A stretch of 37,423 nucleotides of DNA from JAUWVG01 sp964633715. GTDB taxonomy: Bacteria > Acidobacteriota > Aminicenantia > Aminicenantales > Aminicenantaceae. The first letter of the stretch is position 1. Each line of letters begins with the position of its first letter. Made by a program: the position numbers and the translations under genes. Positions 33,833-37,423 of the stretch are shown piece by piece. Under the pieces are notes generated by a model. It was not told the DNA's origin, did no database searches, and saw nothing but the letters and a program-made list of their open reading frames with translations. The DNA is taken from contig CAZWHQ010000043.1 of NCBI GenBank assembly GCA_964633715.1, positions 1 to 37,423 of the forward strand, read 5' to 3'.

Positions 33833-34816
33833 ATGAAATCTATTTGCCGATTTTTGCATCTCTTCCTCTGCACAGGGCTTATTTGCGCGCTGCTGGTTGT
33901 TAACTCATCTGCACAATCGTCTTCCATCCAGCTGCAAAAAAACGACAAACTCGGACAGCTTCGCGTCCTTTTCGACGGCCGCGAGGCCTTCACATATCAA
34001 TATACATCCTGGTTAGATCTCCCTCATATCTATCCCATGTTGAGTCCTTCCGGGAAAAATCTACTTGTACAGCAAAACGAGCCCTATCCTCACCATCGGT
34101 CTTTTTACTTTGGAGATACCGTGCGATTGAACGGGAGCAGGCAGGTCAGCATATACAATGCCCTGTATTCCGGGCAGAAGATTGGCGCAAATGCCTACGG
34201 CCCTCCCTTCCGCGACCACATACGTCATGTGGAATTTATACAGTTAGAAACACAAGACAATAAAGCCGTGATTGAAGCGGATTTAAAGTGGGAGATGGAT
34301 GGGAATAGTCCTGTTCTGGATGAAAAACGGATTATGGTTGTCTATCCCATGGCAGACGGCGAATATTTTATCGATTTGACCTGCACTTTAACAGCGGCTT
34401 ATGGAGGTGTTGAGTTTGTCAGCGATGACGTTCATTATGCCTGGCCTTTTATTAGAATGCATCCCAGGTTCAGCGGTTTAAATGGAGGCACCATCACTTC
34501 CGACAGCGGTGCGCAAGGAGAAGAGGCCACCAATATGAAAGTTGCGCTCTGGATTGATTACTCGAATACCATTGAAGGTTTAGCCGAGGGGGTAGCGGTC
34601 TTCCAAAAACCTGATGGATTGGACCACCGCTGGTTAACACGTGAGTACGGCATTTTTGGGCCGCGGAGACCGGATAATAAAAGCGGAAATCCTTTTGTGC
34701 TCAAAAAAGGCGAATCCATAACACAAAATGCAGGTGTTCTTGTCCACAGGGGAAATGTAGAGACAGGCCGTGTTGAAGAGCGCTACAAAAAATATATCTC
34801 AAACGAATGGAAGTGA
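33833..34816 (+). CDS. Exported DUF6807 (PmoA-like) protein, first copy
   Basis: A 327-residue exported protein with a Sec signal (about 1-27, 'VNSSAQSS'). Family marks include 'DLPHIYPMLSPSGKNL', 'EPYPHHRSFYFGDTV' and 'GPPFRDHIRHVEF', and a late 'GVAVFQKPDGLDHRWLTREY' segment. DUF6807 proteins are often labelled methane oxygenase PmoA by automatic transfer, with no evidence for methane oxidation. They usually occur beside Gfo/Idh/MocA genes, as here. The conserved HH pair suggests a metal or sugar site. The stop overlaps the ATG of the next gene by one base (TGATG). Function is unknown; a role in sugar-derivative processing is inferred. Confidence 0.78.
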   Translation: MKSICRFLHLFLCTGLICALLVVNSSAQSSSIQLQKNDKLGQLRVLFDGREAFTYQYTSWLDLPHIYPMLSPSGKNLLVQQNEPYPHHRSFYFGDTVRLNGSRQVSIYNALYSGQKIGANAYGPPFRDHIRHVEFIQLETQDNKAVIEADLKWEMDGNSPVLDEKRIMVVYPMADGEYFIDLTCTLTAAYGGVEFVSDDVHYAWPFIRMHPRFSGLNGGTITSDSGAQGEEATNMKVALWIDYSNTIEGLAEGVAVFQKPDGLDHRWLTREYGIFGPRRPDNKSGNPFVLKKGESITQNAGVLVHRGNVETGRVEERYKKYISNEWK

Positions 34817-36030
34817 TGAACCGAAGGGCATTTCTCTGTAAAACATCATCTGCGGTTATTGCCCTTTCAATACCGAGAGGACTCATCTGGAGAGAATCCC
34901 CTAAAACAAAAATCGATCACATAGAACTCTTTCCACTTCGGTACCCCATGACAGGGTACTTCAAATTCTTTACAGGACCCCACGGATCAGCCGGCCGTGC
35001 GGCCGTGATTATCAAAATCACTGCCGATAACGGCACAGTCGGTTGGGGACAGTCCCTCCCCATTGCCAAATGGAGTTATGAAACATTGGAAACAGCAGAA
35101 GCCGTTCTCCGTGATTACTACATTCCGGTGCTTTTAGGCCACGATCCAACGGACATTTCTGGTGTTCATACAGCCATGGATGGAGCCGTCGCCCCAGGTT
35201 TTTCAACCGGGATGCCTATCAGCCGGGCAGGAATCGACATCGCTCTTCATGATTTAATCGGCAAACTGCAGGATAAATCTCTCGCCCAGATGTGGGGAAG
35301 GCCCATAGGCAAGCCAATCACTCTGAGCTGGACAGTCAATGTTACTCAAATAAAGGACGCTGCGGCCTTGATTGAAGAGGGGAAAAAACGAGGTTATGCC
35401 CACTTCAACATAAAGGTCGCTCCAGATCCGGAGTTTGATGCCGCCCTTGCCCGAGAAGTCCGGAGCCTGGTCCCAGAGACTTTTTTATGGGCGGATGCCA
35501 ATGGAGGCTATGATCCAAAAACCGCCCTACAGGCTGCTCCCCTTCTGGCGGATGCCGGCGTGGATGTCCTCGAAGCTCCGCTTCGGCCCAACCGAATCAG
35601 CGGCTACCAGGCACTCAAAAAACAGGGAGCCCTGCCGATTCTTATGGATGAAGGCGTAGTCTCTCCCATCGATTTGAAAGAGTTTATTAAGCTCGGCATG
35701 TGTGACGGCGTGGCCATGAAGCCGGCTCGCTGCGGAGGCCTCCTCTCCAATAGACGGCAGATCGATATCTGCCAAGAAAACAAGCTTATCTGGCTGGGAA
35801 GCGGACTGACTGATCCCGATATATCTCTGGCTGCTGCACTTGGGCTTTACAGTGCCTATGGACTAAAAAAGCCCGCCGCACTCAACGGGCCTCAATTCCT
35901 TACAGCCGATGTCCTCAAAACGCCACTAAAAATTGAGAAGGGTTTGGCCTACGTTCCGGAAGGGCCGGGTTTAGGAATCCAAGTGGATGAAGATAAAATA
36001 CGTGACCTAATGGGCACCACCCAACACTGA
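34816..36030 (+). CDS. Enolase-superfamily enzyme (mandelate racemase/muconate lactonizing type) with Tat signal
   Basis: A 404-residue enzyme. The metal triad of the MR/MLE subgroup is D227 ('WADANGG'), E253 ('LEAPLRP') and D278 ('LMDEG'). Lys200 ('FNIKVAPD') and the later Lys in 'VAMKPARCGG' are the acid/base candidates; the first Lys of the usual KxK is Asn198. Such enzymes abstract a proton alpha to a carboxylate (racemase, epimerase, dehydratase or cycloisomerase). The N-terminus 'MNRRAFLCKTSSAVIALS' looks like a Tat signal. ATG 34807 is also open, but ATG 34816 overlaps the upstream stop (TGATG) and gives a compact Tat motif. Export would be unusual for this superfamily. Confidence 0.87.
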   Translation: MNRRAFLCKTSSAVIALSIPRGLIWRESPKTKIDHIELFPLRYPMTGYFKFFTGPHGSAGRAAVIIKITADNGTVGWGQSLPIAKWSYETLETAEAVLRDYYIPVLLGHDPTDISGVHTAMDGAVAPGFSTGMPISRAGIDIALHDLIGKLQDKSLAQMWGRPIGKPITLSWTVNVTQIKDAAALIEEGKKRGYAHFNIKVAPDPEFDAALAREVRSLVPETFLWADANGGYDPKTALQAAPLLADAGVDVLEAPLRPNRISGYQALKKQGALPILMDEGVVSPIDLKEFIKLGMCDGVAMKPARCGGLLSNRRQIDICQENKLIWLGSGLTDPDISLAAALGLYSAYGLKKPAALNGPQFLTADVLKTPLKIEKGLAYVPEGPGLGIQVDEDKIRDLMGTTQH

Positions 36031-36041
36031 AAATAAAACGC

Positions 36042-36974
36042 ATGAAACGTTTAGGAATTTTACTTTTAACAATCCTGTTGGGATCTTTTCTGTCTACCGC
36101 ATCAGAAAAATTCAGATTTGTTGAAGACAGCAAAGCAGGGACCCTCACGGTGTGGGAAGGCCCCACAATGGTGTTGTCTTATCGTTTCCAAGACCAACTC
36201 AAAGAAGGACTGGACAAAACGCAGACCAGATCGTGCTATATACATCCCCTCTATTCTTGTGATGGCCAGATTCTCACAGATGATTTTACCGACGACCATC
36301 CCCATCATCACGGTATCTTCTGGACCTGGCCTGTCGTCAGAACCAGGGGCCAAACCACTCAGACGTGGCATCCAGCCAACTTACGGCAGTTTTTCGTCCG
36401 CTGGATAGACCGCAATGCTGAAAGTCACCCAGCTGTTATAAGTCTCGAAAATGCCTGGAAACTCGATGGAAAAGAAGTCGTTGCTCTAGAAACAGTCACT
36501 TTGCATATTTATCCCGCCACAGATGATAGCCGCATGATAGATGTCAAACTCCGAATTCAGGCTATCGGAGGCCCACTGGAACTGCAAGGGGCTCAGGACG
36601 CAGGCAAAGGTTATGGAGGATTGAGTTTTCGCGGCGCTCCGCTATTTACGGGCAAAATTGTCACCTCCGACAAAGGCCCCCTCAAAGGAGACATAAATAA
36701 TACAGAATTCCTTTGGACAGATCTCTCGACAGAACGGCTGGGACTGGCCATTTTTGTGGCCCCTGACCATCCCGATTTTCCTGTTAAATGGATCACACGG
36801 AACAGTTATGCAGGTTTTCTCAATCCTTCATGGCCCGGCTTAGATGCCGCAGTTTTGGAACCGGATAAACCTGTAACTCTTCGATATAGAATATACATCC
36901 ATGCTGGGGATGCGGCATCCGCGAATGTCAGCAAAGCCTATCAAAATTACATTCTCTCCTTCCAAAAAGATTGA
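36042..36974 (+). CDS. Exported DUF6807 (PmoA-like) protein, second copy
   Basis: A 310-residue exported protein with a Sec signal (about 1-21, 'LSTASEKF'). It has the family core 'YIHPLYSCDGQILTDDF', then 'DDHPHHHGIFWTW' with a His cluster, 'QGAQDAGKGYGGLSFRGA' and 'TRNSYAGFLNPSWPGL'. It is a diverged paralogue of the gene at 33833, and this copy has the more canonical DUF6807 His motif. It starts 11 nt after the enolase-type gene, with no clear RBS. It is the last gene of the operon before the convergent transporter. Molecular function is unknown; the PmoA name should not be taken literally. Confidence 0.8.
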   Translation: MKRLGILLLTILLGSFLSTASEKFRFVEDSKAGTLTVWEGPTMVLSYRFQDQLKEGLDKTQTRSCYIHPLYSCDGQILTDDFTDDHPHHHGIFWTWPVVRTRGQTTQTWHPANLRQFFVRWIDRNAESHPAVISLENAWKLDGKEVVALETVTLHIYPATDDSRMIDVKLRIQAIGGPLELQGAQDAGKGYGGLSFRGAPLFTGKIVTSDKGPLKGDINNTEFLWTDLSTERLGLAIFVAPDHPDFPVKWITRNSYAGFLNPSWPGLDAAVLEPDKPVTLRYRIYIHAGDAASANVSKAYQNYILSFQKD

Positions 36975-36989
36975 TCGTCTCCTCGCTCT

Positions 36990-37423
36990 TTATAGGAGAG
37001 AGAGAATTTTTACAACTGCGCCTGCGGCCACAATCAAGATCGCAATGACAAGCAGAATATTCCAGATTTGTCCATATGGTCCTCTGTTGACATCACGACC
37101 CAAATAATTTTTTTTATTTTGAAGAATAAAAAAACCGATATAGGCCACAGGCATCATAACCAAGTTAAATGAAGACACCACCACTGGCAGCCAAAAAGGC
37201 ATAGAAAAAAATGCGCCCAAAATACCGATATTGGCGATCATCGTACTCAACCGAAACTTCCACCCTTTGAATTCAAATCCTAAAACCTCGCTGAGTACAA
37301 AACCACAGATGAGCATTTCGATCACAATCGTAGTCAGGCACATACCAAGAACACCAAGAGAAAAAATCACCCGCCCGGTCGTCAATCCCACGAGCGGCTC
37401 AAGGGCATGGGCCACATCAACGG
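36990..37423 (-). CDS. NRAMP-family divalent metal transporter, C-terminal part (truncated by window edge)
   Basis: The frame is open to the right edge, so only about the last 144 residues are visible. 'VDVAHALEPLVG' near the edge matches the NRAMP pattern before TM8. Four to five hydrophobic segments follow, including 'GVLGMCLTTIVIEMLICGF' and 'MPVAYIGFFILQNKKNYLG'. NRAMP proteins import Mn2+, Fe2+ or similar ions with protons. An internal GTG (37415) is not a real start. The gene converges with the operon end (15-nt gap). The metal-binding DPGN and MPH motifs lie outside the window, so substrate cannot be judged. Confidence 0.72.
   Translation of the reverse strand, partial: VDVAHALEPLVGLTTGRVIFSLGVLGMCLTTIVIEMLICGFVLSEVLGFEFKGWKFRLSTMIANIGILGAFFSMPFWLPVVVSSFNLVMMPVAYIGFFILQNKKNYLGRDVNRGPYGQIWNILLVIAILIVAAGAVVKILSLL

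Noticed and set aside
33833..36974. Methane oxidation by PmoA-named proteins
   Set aside because: The DUF6807 family is soluble and exported and unrelated to membrane methane monooxygenase; the label is an annotation artefact.

Overview
The window reads as a chromosomal segment of a Gram-negative, diderm bacterium of moderate GC. It has FadL-type and other outer-membrane barrels, Tat and Sec exported proteins, a class A PBP and DapF. Sodium:solute symporters, a zinc-ribbon/TPR Ser/Thr kinase, secreted BNR-repeat and (alpha/alpha)6-type glycosidases, and a Tat-exported Gfo/Idh/MocA–DUF6807 cluster are the kind of content seen in Candidatus Aminicenantes and other Acidobacteriota relatives. That lineage is an inference from gene content only; no rRNA is present.

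Layout. (1) 0.1-4.2 kb: two paralogous sodium:solute symporters in tandem, with an array of palindromic repeats between them, then a histone-deacetylase/acetylpolyamine-amidohydrolase-like enzyme that starts directly on the stop codon of the second symporter. (2) 4.2-6 kb: a FecR/DUF6600 envelope protein behind a good sigma-54-type promoter. (3) 6-16.3 kb: housekeeping genes. These are tmk and a class A PBP (minus), an HtrA protease overlapping dapF (plus), then nrdR, hsp20, lon and a FadL-family porin (minus). (4) 16.39 kb: a tRNA-Gln(CUG) with its own promoter. (5) 16.5-18.6 kb: an AT-rich accessory island. Two imperfect ~95 bp direct copies bracket two decayed gene remnants (DUF1579-like and DUF1801-like), an intact YdeI/OmdA-family gene and a GC-rich palindromic element. 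(6) 18.6-20.05 kb: an 82-residue putative RiPP precursor with its own promoter and RBS, followed by a radical SAM/SPASM enzyme. This is the best candidate for an undescribed system. (7) 20-23.1 kb: a 1025-residue zinc ribbon/kinase/TPR receptor, convergent with the radical SAM gene. (8) 23.3-31 kb: an SH3 plus barrel protein, an isoprenylcysteine-methyltransferase-like membrane enzyme coupled to a secreted glycosidase, a large BNR/sortilin-like secreted protein, and khpA. (9) 31.5-37 kb: a tight five-gene operon (outer-membrane barrel, Tat Gfo/Idh/MocA oxidoreductase, DUF6807, Tat-signal enolase-superfamily enzyme, DUF6807) that looks like a periplasmic carbohydrate-derivative pathway. A truncated NRAMP-type transporter enters from the right edge.

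Most genes are compact and well formed. Several start codons are corrected here from RBS, promoter or family evidence (1715, 16273, 18635, 31526, 34816). Promoter calls are motif matches by eye. Family calls are by recognition of motifs, not by database search.
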